Origin: a bacterium endosymbiont of Escarpia laminata
GTDB lineage: Bacteria; Pseudomonadota; Gammaproteobacteria; Chromatiales; Chromatiaceae
NCBI GenBank assembly: GCA_003660235.1
Contig: QGON01000057.1
Location: 1 to 64,000, forward strand
DNA length: 64,000 bases
Reading direction: 5' to 3'
Of the stretch, positions 47,481 to 57,161 are shown piece by piece. The position numbers and the translations under genes are program-made. Position 1 is the first letter of the stretch, and every line of letters starts with the position of its first letter. A model generated the notes under the pieces. It worked only from the letters and a program-made list of their open reading frames with translations. It ran no database searches and was not told the origin of the DNA.

Positions 47481-48507
47481 CTCCCTTCAAGGTGCGTTTG
47501 CGGCCCTCCGGAAAGAGTCCCATGACCAGCAGGCAGATAAGCCCGATGCCGAGGGGCCAGTGGTAGAGCGGTTGTGGAATGAAGATGGTGCGGGACTCCG
47601 CTTCGGTCTTCTCCAGCTCGTCGATACGCTGGTAGATCTTCTCCAGAGCCGCAGTGTCGGTACCCCGGAAGTAGGCGCCGCCGGAGGTTTCAGCAATCTG
47701 CCGCATCACCTCTTCGTTGAAGCCGAGGTCGCTGCGATAGATCAGCCGTCCGTTCTCCATGATCGGTACCTCTTCACGATCACTGCCGACGCCGATGCTG
47801 TAGATACGGATGCCTTCCCGAGCGGCTAACTGTGCCGCTTTCAGCGGGGGGATGGTGCCTGCAGTGTTCTCGCCGTCGGCGATCAGCAACAGCACCCGCG
47901 AGCCTTCCGGGCGATCACGCAGTTTCTTGACGCCCAGTCCGAGGGCATCACCCATGGCCGTACCATTGCCGGCGATAGTGGGAATTACATCGTTGAGCAG
48001 GCTGTTTACCGCCCTGCGGTCGAAGCTCAGAGGTGACAAAACATAGGCCTGACTGCCGAAGATAATCAAGCCGATGCGGTCCCCCTGGCGTCCATCGATG
48101 AATTTGCCCACGACGCCTTTCACCACCTGCATGCGGCTCACCTGCTTGCCTTTGACAGTGAAGTCGAGGGCGTCCATGGAGTGGGAGGCGTCCACTGCCA
48201 GCATCAGATCGTAACCGGCAGTGCGATTCTCCGTGTAGGGTTCGAGCCACTGGGGGCGCATCAGCGCAAGCACCAGGGAGATCCAAAGCAGGATGAGCAG
48301 GATCCGGTAGAGCAGGGCGATGATGGGAGTGCCGGGACGGCGGGCCTGAAAGGCCTCCTGCAGATGTCCCAACGAAGGGTGGAGCAGGGTGGTCTGGTGA
48401 CCCTCGGTCAACGTCTGTTCCTCACTCTTCGGACGCTGCCAGAAGAGTCGTGTCAGGAACGGCAGGACCAGCAGCAGCGCCATCCAGGGCCAGTGAAATT
48501 CAAACAT
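47467..48507 (-). CDS. BatA-like VWA-domain membrane protein
   Basis: A 346-residue VWA protein starting at ATG 48507 after GGGAG. A first hydrophobic helix (MALLLVLPFL), a second helix near residue 60, the MIDAS DxSxS (LAVDASHSMDA) and a terminal helix (LGIGLICLLVMGLF) are visible. The layout is that of BatA, which pairs with BatB. It overlaps the DUF4381 gene by eight bases. Confidence 0.9.
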   Translation of the reverse strand: MFEFHWPWMALLLVLPFLTRLFWQRPKSEEQTLTEGHQTTLLHPSLGHLQEAFQARRPGTPIIALLYRILLILLWISLVLALMRPQWLEPYTENRTAGYDLMLAVDASHSMDALDFTVKGKQVSRMQVVKGVVGKFIDGRQGDRIGLIIFGSQAYVLSPLSFDRRAVNSLLNDVIPTIAGNGTAMGDALGLGVKKLRDRPEGSRVLLLIADGENTAGTIPPLKAAQLAAREGIRIYSIGVGSDREEVPIMENGRLIYRSDLGFNEEVMRQIAETSGGAYFRGTDTAALEKIYQRIDELEKTEAESRTIFIPQPLYHWPLGIGLICLLVMGLFPEGRKRTLKGGGYA

Positions 48508-48982
48508 GACAGGCTCCCTCACTGCTGACCCAGCGGATGGCGGCATCGATCAGGCGGCCAAGGGCGGCACGATCGGTATCGAGTCCTGGTGGAGCGTAGG
48601 GGAGTTGCAGCAGCAGTTTGCCATTCTGCTGCCAGTCGAAGTCGGATTTGTCGTTTTTCTTCAGCCACAGCAACCAGGTCTCTCCGGTCAGAGCCGCTGC
48701 ATGGGGCCGGCCGCAGCGGGCGATGGCGATGCGGCGTAACAGTTCGGAGAGCTCCCCTGCCACCTCTTTGGTGGCCTGGGTTTTGAGTTTGCGTTTCAGT
48801 TGCAGCAATCGACGGCGGGCATCTTTTTGCCAGCGTCCGAGGGGATAGAGTCTGCGTTGACGCAGCAGCCACACGACGAGCAGAACGAAGAGCACGATGC
48901 CCAGCGCGGAGAGCCACCAGCCGATGGCCAGGGGCCACCAGGAGGCGGGGTCGATTGTGTGGATGTCGCGCAGTGAGTCCAT
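48500..48982 (-). CDS. DUF4381 membrane protein of the Bat operon
   Basis: A 160-residue protein starting at ATG 48982. It has one hydrophobic helix (ALGIVLFVLLVVWLL) followed by a basic helical cytoplasmic domain with ELLRRIAIARCGR and ALTGETWLLWL. DUF4381 proteins occur between the DUF58 and VWA genes of this operon and presumably anchor or connect the parts. Confidence 0.85.
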   Translation of the reverse strand: MDSLRDIHTIDPASWWPLAIGWWLSALGIVLFVLLVVWLLRQRRLYPLGRWQKDARRRLLQLKRKLKTQATKEVAGELSELLRRIAIARCGRPHAAALTGETWLLWLKKNDKSDFDWQQNGKLLLQLPYAPPGLDTDRAALGRLIDAAIRWVSSEGACHV

Positions 48983-48990
48983 ATCAATAA

Positions 48991-49902
48991 CTAGCGCGCG
49001 CCGAAGTGACGGGCGAGTGCGCGGGTCAGGGTGATGTGGATCTCTTCGTCGGTGCTGACGGGCATCAAGGGTACACCGAGACGATTGCAGAGTGCCTCGA
49101 GTGTGCTGCGGCGCCGCTGCCAAATCTCATGGTAGCGGTCACGGGCCTGTTGATCACGGGTATCTATCTCTATCAGCTCCCCATCCGGCCCCGCAAAGGT
49201 GACCCTGCCCATCTCAGGGATTTCGCTTTCTGCGGGATCGTCTACCGGGATCAATACCAGTGTGTGGTGTTGGCAGAGACGTCCCAGTGTCTGCTCCAGG
49301 TCGGCTATCTCCCGATTCATATCGGCAATAACGAAGATCAGCGATCCGGTGGGGGTACCCCGGTCCGCCTTCTGCAATGCTTCGGAGAGACAGTCGATCT
49401 GACGTTTCTCCTGGCTGCCCTCGGTAGTGAGGGAGTGCAGCAGGCGCCAGAGGGCGCGGCGGCCCTTGGTGGGACGGATATACTGCATGCCGATTCCGGC
49501 GTCGCCAAACAGCATGCCACCCACCCGATCATTGAGCCGCGAGGCTGCCCAGCCGAGCAGGGCCGCAGCCTTGGCGGCCTGAATCGATTTGAAGGTGCCG
49601 CGGGTGCCGAAGCTCATGTGTGGTCCCTTGTCCACACAGAGCACCACGCTGCGCTCCCGCTCTTCACGGAAGATCTTGAGGTGGGGAACATTGGTGCGGG
49701 CGGTGACGTTCCACTCCATATTGCGGATATCGTCGCCCTCCCGGTATTCGCGCACCTCCTCGAAATCGAGACCGGTGCCACGGAACACTGATGAGTAGAG
49801 ACCGCTGAAACTGGAGTTGACCAGGTGGTGCGAAGCCAGACCAAGGGTATGGGCCTGATGCCGCAGTTCCAGCAGGTCGTCGATATGGGGGTAGAGACTC
49901 AT
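48991..49902 (-). CDS. DUF58 protein
   Basis: A 304-residue cytoplasmic protein with the DUF58 core GTGLDFEEVREYREGDDIR and a VWA-like C-terminal fold. ATG 49902 gives a product that starts MSLYPHIDDLLELRHQ, like homologues. DUF58 genes always accompany MoxR ATPases and probably form a substrate or partner of the ATPase. It is the second gene of the operon. Confidence 0.9.
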   Translation of the reverse strand: MSLYPHIDDLLELRHQAHTLGLASHHLVNSSFSGLYSSVFRGTGLDFEEVREYREGDDIRNMEWNVTARTNVPHLKIFREERERSVVLCVDKGPHMSFGTRGTFKSIQAAKAAALLGWAASRLNDRVGGMLFGDAGIGMQYIRPTKGRRALWRLLHSLTTEGSQEKRQIDCLSEALQKADRGTPTGSLIFVIADMNREIADLEQTLGRLCQHHTLVLIPVDDPAESEIPEMGRVTFAGPDGELIEIDTRDQQARDRYHEIWQRRRSTLEALCNRLGVPLMPVSTDEEIHITLTRALARHFGAR

Positions 49903-49933
49903 GGTGAGACGCTTCCTCTGACAACCGGCGGGA

Positions 49934-50890
49934 TTAAGGGATTGCGACCATGTCCAGCAGACGCGCCAGGAAGTCGTCTGTGGTGATGCCCTCGGCTTCT
50001 GCTTCAAAGGTCAGCAGGATGCGGTGACGCAGAATCGGCGGTGCCACAGCCTGAATATGGTGTGGGGCGACGAAATCCTCACCGTCGAGCCAGGCCCGGG
50101 CACGGGAGCAACGGGCCAGCGCGATACTTGCACGGGGAGATGCGCCGAATCGGCACCAGCGGGCCAGGTCGGTATCGTAGGCCTTGGGGTTACGGGTGGC
50201 CTGCACCAGATCCACGATGTAGCTGTTCAGTTTTGGATCAAGGTAGAGTTCAGCCGCTTCCTGGCGGATTGCGAACAGATCGTGCTGAGAGAGCTGCTTT
50301 GACGGGGGCTTGGGGGCTTCCGTCATCTGATTGCTGTCCAGTGCCAGAATCTGCAGCTCCTCTTCGCGGCTCGGGTATTCCACGTTTGCCTGCATCAGGA
50401 AGCGGTCGAGTTGGGCTTCCGGAAGATTGTAGGTACCTTCCTGCTCAATCGGATTCTGGGTGGCCAGCACCATGAAGAGTTGCGGCAGCGCATAGGTCGT
50501 CTGACCGACGGTTATTTGCTGTTCCGCCATCGCCTCCAGGAGCGCGGACTGGACCTTGGCGGGGGCGCGGTTGATCTCGTCGCCGAGCAGAATATTGTGG
50601 AAGATCGGTCCCTGGCGAAATTCGAACTCTCCCTTTTCGTGGCGGTAGATGTCGGTGCCGATAAGGTCTGAGGGCAACAAATCGGGGGTGAACTGGATGC
50701 GATGGAAGTCACCTTCGATCGCTTCGGCCAGCGCTTTGACTGCCGTTGTCTTGGCCAGCCCCGGCAGACCCTCCACCAGCAGGTGTCCGTCGCTGAGCAG
50801 GCAGATCAACATTGCGTCGATGAATTTTTGTTGCCCGATGATGCGGGAGGCCAAGTGTTCGCGGAGGGGGTCGAGGTCGGAAGGATTCAT
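49934..50890 (-). CDS. MoxR-family AAA+ ATPase
   Basis: A 319-residue AAA+ ATPase starting at ATG 50890. Walker A is GLPGLAKTT, Walker B ILLGDEINRAP, and the sensor region MVLATQNPIEQEGTY; a C-terminal lid domain follows. MoxR proteins act as chaperones for metal insertion or complex assembly, with VWA partners. It is the first gene of the moxR-DUF58-DUF4381-batA-batB-batC-batD operon, all on the minus strand. Confidence 0.93.
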   Translation of the reverse strand: MNPSDLDPLREHLASRIIGQQKFIDAMLICLLSDGHLLVEGLPGLAKTTAVKALAEAIEGDFHRIQFTPDLLPSDLIGTDIYRHEKGEFEFRQGPIFHNILLGDEINRAPAKVQSALLEAMAEQQITVGQTTYALPQLFMVLATQNPIEQEGTYNLPEAQLDRFLMQANVEYPSREEELQILALDSNQMTEAPKPPSKQLSQHDLFAIRQEAAELYLDPKLNSYIVDLVQATRNPKAYDTDLARWCRFGASPRASIALARCSRARAWLDGEDFVAPHHIQAVAPPILRHRILLTFEAEAEGITTDDFLARLLDMVAIP

Positions 50891-51617
50891 ACTACAGCTA
50901 CTTTTATAATGGGTCGTTATCTGTCCATCACGCCTCCCGGCGCGCTTGCTGGCAGCCTGAGGCGTTGATGACAATCTTGTAATCACGCCATCCTGTCGCC
51001 AATTCGGATAAAGTGCAAGCAGTAGAAGTGTTGTAAGTTATTTGATTATTAGAATTTTATTAATTATCTGTAGATGATTTCGTCCAGCTATCCGGGTTTT
51101 GCAGACTCCAAAATGCACTTTCGCCAACACCCTGATAATTATGATTGAACATTGTGGAAAAGCCGCTTTTTCAATGTGTTGCCTGGTGATTTATTCACAC
51201 AGCGCCTATTGCAGTTCCTGTGGCGGGGTATTTGTCAATAGTCAGGGTGTAAAAAAATTTGTACATTGATATTATCCTTTATATTCAGTTGGTTAGTAGA
51301 TCGTTTATTTTTTTTACAATCTAAAGACAAGTCAATGTTTATGCGGGTTTCAGGGTGATGTCCCGATTTTTTCAACAAAGTTATCCACAGAAGATGTGCA
51401 TAAGTGGGAAGTCGTTTTTCAAAGCGGGGTTACAGCTGTTTTCAAGCAATATCCTGATGAATATTCGCTAACGTATTGATTTAACTTTTGGGGGGGGATG
51501 CTTCTCAGGGGGAGAGTCTGTTTCCCGAAATATATCAAAAATCTGAAATATTGAGGCGTAGAGCGGCAGGGTTTTGGGTATAATCCCCGCTCTTTTTTTG
51601 GACCGGACTGTAATTCA
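50891..51617. other. Long AT-rich intergenic region with DnaA-box matches
   Basis: There is no gene in this 727-base stretch between the divergent moxR and typA genes. Three perfect DnaA boxes (TTATnCACA) are seen: 51191-51199 and 51381-51389 on the plus strand and 51395-51403 on the minus strand. A near match is at 51153-51161. A very AT-rich part lies between them (about 51247-51330). Such features occur in origins, but the usual origin genes are not near. DnaA-binding control is an alternative. Confidence 0.45.
51578..51583 (+). promoter_or_regulatory. -10 box upstream of typA
   Basis: A perfect TATAAT stands 34 bases before the typA start. No good -35 lies at normal spacing: TTGAGG at 51551-51556 is 21 bases away. 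Confidence 0.45.
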
Positions 51618-53432
51618 GTGATCGAGAAGCTCAGAAATATCGCCATCATCGCGCATGTTGACCACGGCAAGACCACGCTGGTGGACGAACTGCTGAAACA
51701 GTCAGGAACCCTGGGGGAACGCTTCGGTAAAGTCGAGCGGGTGATGGATTCGAATGACCAGGAGAGGGAGCGTGGCATTACCATCCTCTCCAAGAATACG
51801 GCGATCCGCTGGAACGACTACCGCATTAATATCGTCGATACTCCCGGTCATGCCGATTTCGGCGGCGAGGTGGAGCGGGTGCTCTCAATGGTCGATTCGG
51901 TACTGCTGCTGGTGGATGCTCAGGAAGGACCCATGCCGCAGACCCGCTTCGTCACCCAGAAGGCCTTCGATCATGGTTTGCGCCCTATCTTGGTGGTCAA
52001 TAAAATAGACAGACCTGGCGCCCGCCCCGAGTGGGTCATCGATCAGGTGTTCGAACTCTTCGATCGTCTTGGCGCCACTGACGAGCAGCTCGATTTCCCC
52101 ATCGTTTACGCCTCGGCCATCAACGGCTATGCGGGTCTTGAGGAAGATGTAAGCGAAGGTGACATGACGCCATTGTTCGAGGCTATAATTACGCATTGTC
52201 CGGTGCCTGATGTGGACCCTGATGGTCCTCTACAGATGCAGATCTCCAATCTTGACTACAACAGCTACGTGGGCGCTATTGCAGTGGGCCGCATCGCACG
52301 GGGGACCATCCGCCCCAACCAGCAGGTGGTTGTGGTCAAGTACGACGGCGAGGAGCACAAGGCCAAGGTCGGGATTGTGTATGGATATCTGGGGCTTGAG
52401 CGGCACGAGGTCAAGGAGGCGGTGGCCGGCGATATCATTGCCATCACGGGCATGGATGCGCCAAATGTCTCTGATACCCTCTGCGATCCGGATAATGTGG
52501 AACACCTGCCCCCCCTGAGCGTGGATGAACCTACCGTCTCCATGACCTTCCAGGTCAACGCCTCTCCCTTTGCCGGCAAGGAGGGCAAATACCTGACCTC
52601 CCGTCAGCTCAAGGAGAGGCTGGAGCGGGAGCTGATACACAACGTGGCTCTGCGGGTGGAGGAAGGTACCGATCCTGAGAAGTTCAAGGTCTCCGGTCGT
52701 GGCGAACTGCACCTCTCGGTGCTGCTTGAGACCATGCGCAGGGAGGGTTTTGAGCTGGCGGTCTCCCGTCCCGAAGTCATCTTTCGTGAGGTCGACGGTG
52801 AGGTTTGCGAACCCTATGAGCAGTTGACCGTTGATGTGGAGGAGCTGCATCAGGGAACCATCATGGAGGCTTTGGGCGCCCGCAAAGGTGAGCTTAAGGA
52901 TATGGTGCCTGACGGCCAGGGGCGTGTGCGTCTCGACTATGTCATCCCTTCCCGTGGCCTGATCGGCTTTCAGACCGAGTTTATGACCAGTACCTCGGGT
53001 ACCGGTCTGATGTATCACGTATTCGACCATTATGGGCCTGCTCAGCACGGTGGTATTGCGCCGCGTAAGAACGGCGTGCTGATCTCCAACGGTCAGGGTA
53101 AGGTGCTGGGGTTCGCTCTGTTCAACCTGCAGGAACGGGGCAAGATGTTCGCTTCACCGGGGGATGAGGTCTATGAGGGGCAGCTGGTGGGTATCCATGC
53201 GCGGGCCAACGATCTTGTGGTCAATCCGTTGAAAGGCAAGCAGCTCACCAATGTTCGTGCCTCAGGCAAGGATGATGCGATTATGCTTACAACGCCGTTG
53301 AAGTTTACCCTGGAACAGGCGCTGGAGTTCATCGAGGAGGATGAACTGGTGGAGATTACCCCCAGTGCGATTCGCTTGCGCAAAAAGCATCTCAAGGAGC
53401 ATGAGCGGAAGAAAGCGTCCCGCGGCGGCTGA
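51618..53432 (+). CDS. typA: Translational GTPase TypA/BipA
   Basis: TypA/BipA is a ribosome-binding GTPase that helps 50S assembly and growth under stress. The 604-residue protein starts at GTG 51618. The G motifs are AHVDHGKTT, RERGITI (switch), DTPGH and NKIDRPGA. EF-G-like domains and the BipA-specific C-terminus (GVLISNGQGKVLGFALFNLQ) follow. It stands alone after the long AT-rich region. Confidence 0.97.
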   Translation: MIEKLRNIAIIAHVDHGKTTLVDELLKQSGTLGERFGKVERVMDSNDQERERGITILSKNTAIRWNDYRINIVDTPGHADFGGEVERVLSMVDSVLLLVDAQEGPMPQTRFVTQKAFDHGLRPILVVNKIDRPGARPEWVIDQVFELFDRLGATDEQLDFPIVYASAINGYAGLEEDVSEGDMTPLFEAIITHCPVPDVDPDGPLQMQISNLDYNSYVGAIAVGRIARGTIRPNQQVVVVKYDGEEHKAKVGIVYGYLGLERHEVKEAVAGDIIAITGMDAPNVSDTLCDPDNVEHLPPLSVDEPTVSMTFQVNASPFAGKEGKYLTSRQLKERLERELIHNVALRVEEGTDPEKFKVSGRGELHLSVLLETMRREGFELAVSRPEVIFREVDGEVCEPYEQLTVDVEELHQGTIMEALGARKGELKDMVPDGQGRVRLDYVIPSRGLIGFQTEFMTSTSGTGLMYHVFDHYGPAQHGGIAPRKNGVLISNGQGKVLGFALFNLQERGKMFASPGDEVYEGQLVGIHARANDLVVNPLKGKQLTNVRASGKDDAIMLTTPLKFTLEQALEFIEEDELVEITPSAIRLRKKHLKEHERKKASRGG

Positions 53433-53452
53433 AGTCGGTCAGCGGCCCGGAT

Positions 53453-54655
53453 TCAGAAGAGATCTACATCGCCGCTCGACATTTCGTTGGTCTGCACTGA
53501 TTTTTCCTTGAGACTGTCGAACTCCTGCTGAATCTGTTGCAGTATTGATGAGAGTTCTGTCAGGGGTGGCTCGCCCCCCTGATGGTGCAGCAGGATGCCG
53601 CTGATCTGGTTGGTTACTTCTGTGAGTCGCTCAAGCCGAAGGTGTGAGTGCTGCAGAATCTGCCGGCTCATGTCGTCTACCTGGAGTGAGGTGAATCCCG
53701 CAGCTACCTGTTGTTGGGTTTTCTGCGTGATGGCTGCAATTTGTGACGTATTGTTGCGCACGACCCGATTGATCGACCCCATGTCGTCCCACATTTGGCT
53801 CAATGCTGCCTGGGATGCGTCGATGGTTGAAATATCGGTAGAGGCTGATTTTTCCACAATGGAACGGATACTGTGGATGTCATCCTGCATCGCTGTTAAT
53901 TTTTCCTTAATCTGGTTGTTGAAGTTGGTGGTGCGTTGTGAAAGGTTTCGCACTTCATCTGCAACCACGGCAAAACCACGCCCGGCGTCACCGGCCCGGG
54001 CGGCCTCAATTGCTGCGTTTAGCGCCAAGAGATTGGTTTGTGCGCTGATGTCGTCCACTTCCTTGAGCAGACTGACCGCCCCATCTACATCCCCATTGAT
54101 ATTGGTAAAGCGGTCGACGATGGTTTTGTTGGCTTCTGTGACACCGCGAATGGTGGTGGCAAAATTGTCCACGATCTTTTCTGTTTCGTGCGCGAAGCTC
54201 TCGATGCCGGCGATCTGCTCGTTCTTCTCTTCTGATTTAACGGATTGAACCAACTGATCGACCAGGCTGCTCAAGGTCTGCTCCTGACGGTTGCTTACGT
54301 CGCTGATCGTGGCGAAGTTATTGGATAGGCGGTTGATGGCATCGCTCACCAGATTGGCGACATGGTTAAGGTCGGAATGCACCGCCTGAAACTGGGTGTT
54401 GACCTCCAGCATGGCCTGATCAAACAGGCTTTCGTACTCCACACTCTGCTGGTTTCTGCTTGCAGCAGCTTTGTCCATGGCCTCGGATTGACGTTGTTGC
54501 AGGAAATGGTGGCGGATAAAGCCTGCGACTATTGCGCTCAGTGCGACACCCTGGAAACCCAACCAGACCCAACTGTTATCGAGTAAGGTTTGGCTCACAA
54601 TGCCTGCAAGCAAGGCGCCCAGTGCAATCCATGGATATGGGTATTTGGGATTCAT
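53453..54655 (-). CDS. Short methyl-accepting chemotaxis-type protein
   Basis: A 400-residue receptor. Two hydrophobic helices near the start ([15 protein letters not shown] and [13 protein letters not shown]) are separated by only a few residues, so there is no periplasmic sensor domain. A long coiled coil carries the conserved hairpin tip [20 protein letters not shown], which binds CheA/CheW. The protein ends in SSGDVDLF, an acidic tail different from the pentapeptide tether. It may sense membrane or cytoplasmic signals. It is convergent with typA. A leader with a strong terminator precedes it. Confidence 0.82.
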   Translation of the reverse strand: MNPKYPYPWIALGALLAGIVSQTLLDNSWVWLGFQGVALSAIVAGFIRHHFLQQRQSEAMDKAAASRNQQSVEYESLFDQAMLEVNTQFQAVHSDLNHVANLVSDAINRLSNNFATISDVSNRQEQTLSSLVDQLVQSVKSEEKNEQIAGIESFAHETEKIVDNFATTIRGVTEANKTIVDRFTNINGDVDGAVSLLKEVDDISAQTNLLALNAAIEAARAGDAGRGFAVVADEVRNLSQRTTNFNNQIKEKLTAMQDDIHSIRSIVEKSASTDISTIDASQAALSQMWDDMGSINRVVRNNTSQIAAITQKTQQQVAAGFTSLQVDDMSRQILQHSHLRLERLTEVTNQISGILLHHQGGEPPLTELSSILQQIQQEFDSLKEKSVQTNEMSSGDVDLF

Positions 54656-54817
54656 GGTAAAGGTCTTCCAGCTTCTGAATGACTAACCCAAACTGTTTTG
54701 TTTGCTTTGACCGGTACAGGGTTTGAGGGTACCAATTATCCCTGTGATCGGCGGGGGATATGTTTTCTTTAGCGCGGAGCTGGCGAAGGCAAATGTTAAG
54801 AGTGGGCGGATTTTGCA

Positions 54818-54855
54818 GAAAAGAAAAACCCCGGCGGCATTCCATGCTGTCGGGG
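54818..54855 (-). terminator. Rho-independent terminator upstream of the chemoreceptor gene
   Basis: A 12-pair stem (54829-54840 with 54844-54855, including G-U pairs) has a three-base loop. On the minus strand it is followed by TTTTTCTTTTC. It has no obvious upstream gene, so it either ends a small RNA or attenuates the chemoreceptor transcript. Confidence 0.85.
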
Positions 54856-54860
54856 CTTTA

Positions 54861-54950
54861 GTCGCCTGGTTGTGGTTGGCAAAGGTGTTCTCTCCGTAGC
54901 TGCGCCGTTCCTGCGCATTTCGTCGTTCCATCTGCATCCCTGCCGGCGAC
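54861..54950 (-). promoter_or_regulatory. Candidate structured leader of the chemoreceptor gene
   Basis: On the minus strand GTCGCC (54950-54945) and GGCGAC (54866-54861) can close a 90-base domain. Inside, TGCGC and GCGCA form another small stem, and a GCAGCTACGG sequence lies beside it. A terminator follows at once and the chemoreceptor gene starts about 160 bases later. The arrangement is that of a transcription-attenuating riboswitch. It does not fit the known c-di-GMP-I consensus (no GGCAAACC), so the class is unknown. Confidence 0.35.
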
Positions 54951-55115
54951 AGGTATAGATTTACACAAAGCGGTGAGATTTCGTGTGGGCAATGACCTCA
55001 TCTCTTGTAGGAATTTTCTGAACATTGTGACTGTTGCAGGTGAAATATGCGTGTTTCCCTGTGGGTTGTCAGGGTAAACTCTCGATTTCATGACAACTAT
55101 CTATTCTAAAATCAA

Positions 55116-55553
55116 ATGATTGGACTGCTGCAGCGAGTGTCAAATGGAAGCGTGAAGGTGGAGCAGGAGGTGATCGGAGAGATCGGCCGTGGGCTGCTGG
55201 TGCTGGTTGGGGTGCAGAGGGACGATAACGAGGCCAGGGCCGACAGGCTGTTGGAGCGTCTGCTTGGTTACCGGGTATTCCCAGATGAAACCGGACGCAT
55301 GAATCTGGGGTTGCGTGATATAGGTGGCGGTCTCTTGCTGGTGCCTCAGTTCACTCTGGCGGCGGATACGCATAAAGGAAAACGCGCCGGATTTTCCACT
55401 GCGGCACCCCCTGCGATGGGGGAGGCCCTTTTTCTCTACCTGCTCGATCGTGCAAGGGAGACTCACGGGGATGTGGCGAATGGTCGCTTTGGTGCGGAGA
55501 TGCAGGTGGAGTTGACCAATGAGGGCCCTGTGACCTTCTGGCTGGAAACCTGA
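55116..55553 (+). CDS. dtd: D-aminoacyl-tRNA deacylase
   Basis: Dtd removes D-amino acids and glycine wrongly attached to tRNA. The 145-residue protein starts MIGLLQRVSNGSVKVE. It contains the catalytic loops LLLVPQFTLAAD (SQxTL-like) and, near the end, ELTNEGPVTFWLE (NxGPVT), both of which form the chiral proofreading site. The usual SQFTL is VPQFTL here, a known variant. It has no clear operon partner. Confidence 0.95.
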   Translation: MIGLLQRVSNGSVKVEQEVIGEIGRGLLVLVGVQRDDNEARADRLLERLLGYRVFPDETGRMNLGLRDIGGGLLLVPQFTLAADTHKGKRAGFSTAAPPAMGEALFLYLLDRARETHGDVANGRFGAEMQVELTNEGPVTFWLET

Positions 55554-55576
55554 GGTTCAGACAGGGTACCTCCGTC

Positions 55577-57049
55577 CTACTTCTTTGCCTTTCTGGTCGC
55601 CTCATGCAGGTCGAATGCCAATCGATATGCCGTATAGTATTTGACGATGTTGCGTGTATAGCGCACGGTCTCCTGGCCTACGATCCTGAGCGCCGCGTGC
55701 TCAACATTGAGGAACCAGCGGTCCCTGTCCAGCCCCATTTTTTCGGCTTTTGCGCGCATTTTGCGTACTTTCGCCGGGCCGGCATTGTAGGCGGCGAGGC
55801 TGAAAAAAACGCTGTCCTGCGGTGAGATGGAGGGATCGCTGAAGTAGTGTTTGCGTAGCCAGGCCAAGTATTTAATACCGGCGTGAATATTGTTCTCCAG
55901 CTTCTCGATGTCAGAAATGGCAACATGTTTGTCGGCGGCTGTCGCCTTGCGTATCTGCATGATGCCGATAGCTCCGGAGGGATTACGCTTGCGCTGATCG
56001 AGTCCGGATTCCTGGTAAGCCTGAGCGGCAATGACCAGCCAGTCGAAATCATACTGTTCGGCATATTTTTTAAAAAGGCTACTGACTCGATTCAGACGGT
56101 CATGTTCATTGGGTTCCAGGGGGTTTTTGATCCATCGGGTCTTTTCGTAGTAACGCTTGAACATCATGTTGCCGAGCAGACTGCCCTTTTTGATCTTCCC
56201 GATATAGCCATTCAGGCTCTGCAGTAGTTTGGGGTTGTTCTTTCTTACCGCCCACGCAAGCTGGCTGCCGGAATGGATAGGGTGTCCTGGATATAGCTGA
56301 ATATTTTTCAGCACCTGTGACCAGATCCTGGCGATGTGGTCGTCGGCGACCGTGTAGTCGATGACCCCGGCGTTGACCATTTCAAGCAGATCTTCGGTCT
56401 GCAGATATTCACTCACTTCGATGATCTCGACCGGCAGCCGGTTTTCCCTGCGGAACCGTTGATTGAGCTGTTTAAGATGTGTGGCGTAGCTGCTGCCTCT
56501 CAGCAGATGGAGGGTCTTTCCCGCCAAGTCATTCAGGGAATTCAGGGGTGCGGTGGATTTCGCGGCTACGATGATCTCCTGCACGTTGGGTAGATAGGGT
56601 TTGGTAAATGCGACCATTTTTCTCCGCTCCGGCGTGATGGTCAGCCCGGCTGCGGCGATGTCCCCTTTGCCTGCGAGCAGAGAGGGCAGCAACTGATCGA
56701 AGGGAACAGGGATAAACACCAGGACGGTATTTATCTGGTTTCGCCTATTGTCTTTGTTGAGGTGTTCTTTATATTTCTCCAGCAATTCGGCTTCAAACCC
56801 TTTGCGGTTACCGTTGTGGAGAAAAAAACCGGTGCGGTTGTAACTGACCAGTACCCGAATGGCGGCACGCGTCTGTATCTCATCGAGATCACCGGAGAAT
56901 TGCCGGGTGACCGTATCGAGTATGGAAGAGCCATCCGCTGCTGAGAGGCTCAGTGGAAGGCAGATCAGCAGCAACAGAGTGACCAGCCGTCGAATGGCAT
57001 TCAGGGAGTCGTTGCCTTGGAAAAATGTCGGCAAAGTGGCTGTTTCCAT
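55577..57049 (-). CDS. mltF: MltF-like lytic transglycosylase
   Basis: A 490-residue exported protein. A hydrophobic signal (LVTLLLLICLPLSLSA) is followed by a family 3 solute-binding domain (about 60-300) and a C-terminal SLT lytic transglycosylase domain with the catalytic Glu in AAQAYQESGLDQ, then GIMQIRKATA and SLAAYNAGPAKVRKM. MltF cleaves murein glycan strands. The solute-binding domain regulates it. No lipobox Cys is clear. It is convergent with dtd and divergent from lexA. Confidence 0.9.
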   Translation of the reverse strand: METATLPTFFQGNDSLNAIRRLVTLLLLICLPLSLSAADGSSILDTVTRQFSGDLDEIQTRAAIRVLVSYNRTGFFLHNGNRKGFEAELLEKYKEHLNKDNRRNQINTVLVFIPVPFDQLLPSLLAGKGDIAAAGLTITPERRKMVAFTKPYLPNVQEIIVAAKSTAPLNSLNDLAGKTLHLLRGSSYATHLKQLNQRFRRENRLPVEIIEVSEYLQTEDLLEMVNAGVIDYTVADDHIARIWSQVLKNIQLYPGHPIHSGSQLAWAVRKNNPKLLQSLNGYIGKIKKGSLLGNMMFKRYYEKTRWIKNPLEPNEHDRLNRVSSLFKKYAEQYDFDWLVIAAQAYQESGLDQRKRNPSGAIGIMQIRKATAADKHVAISDIEKLENNIHAGIKYLAWLRKHYFSDPSISPQDSVFFSLAAYNAGPAKVRKMRAKAEKMGLDRDRWFLNVEHAALRIVGQETVRYTRNIVKYYTAYRLAFDLHEATRKAKK

Positions 57050-57116
57050 CTCGTTCTCTAATGGTCGTTATGCTTGAATTAGCACCCAACTTATCCTTCC
57101 CTTGCGTCATAATCGA

Positions 57117-57136
57117 TACTGTATATAATAACAGTA
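57117..57136. promoter_or_regulatory. SOS box (LexA operator)
   Basis: TACTGTATATAATAACAGTA matches the enterobacterial LexA operator with the CTGT-N8-ACAG core. It lies 26 bases before lexA, indicating autoregulation. It is palindromic and may also affect the divergent mltF gene. Confidence 0.95.
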
Positions 57137-57161
57137 TGAATATAACCACAGGTCAAGCCCG

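Larger units (their letters stand above)
54656..55115. other. Intergenic region holding a riboswitch-like leader
   Basis: This stretch has no supported protein gene. The minus strand from about 54960 to 54818 could form a closed domain and a terminator, described in the next two entries. Two short minus-strand frames there have no convincing start signals. Confidence 0.5.

Noticed and set aside
54861..54950. c-di-GMP-I (GEMM) riboswitch
   Set aside because: A GCAGCTACGG segment recalls it, but the conserved GGCAAACC strand and the correct order of elements are missing.
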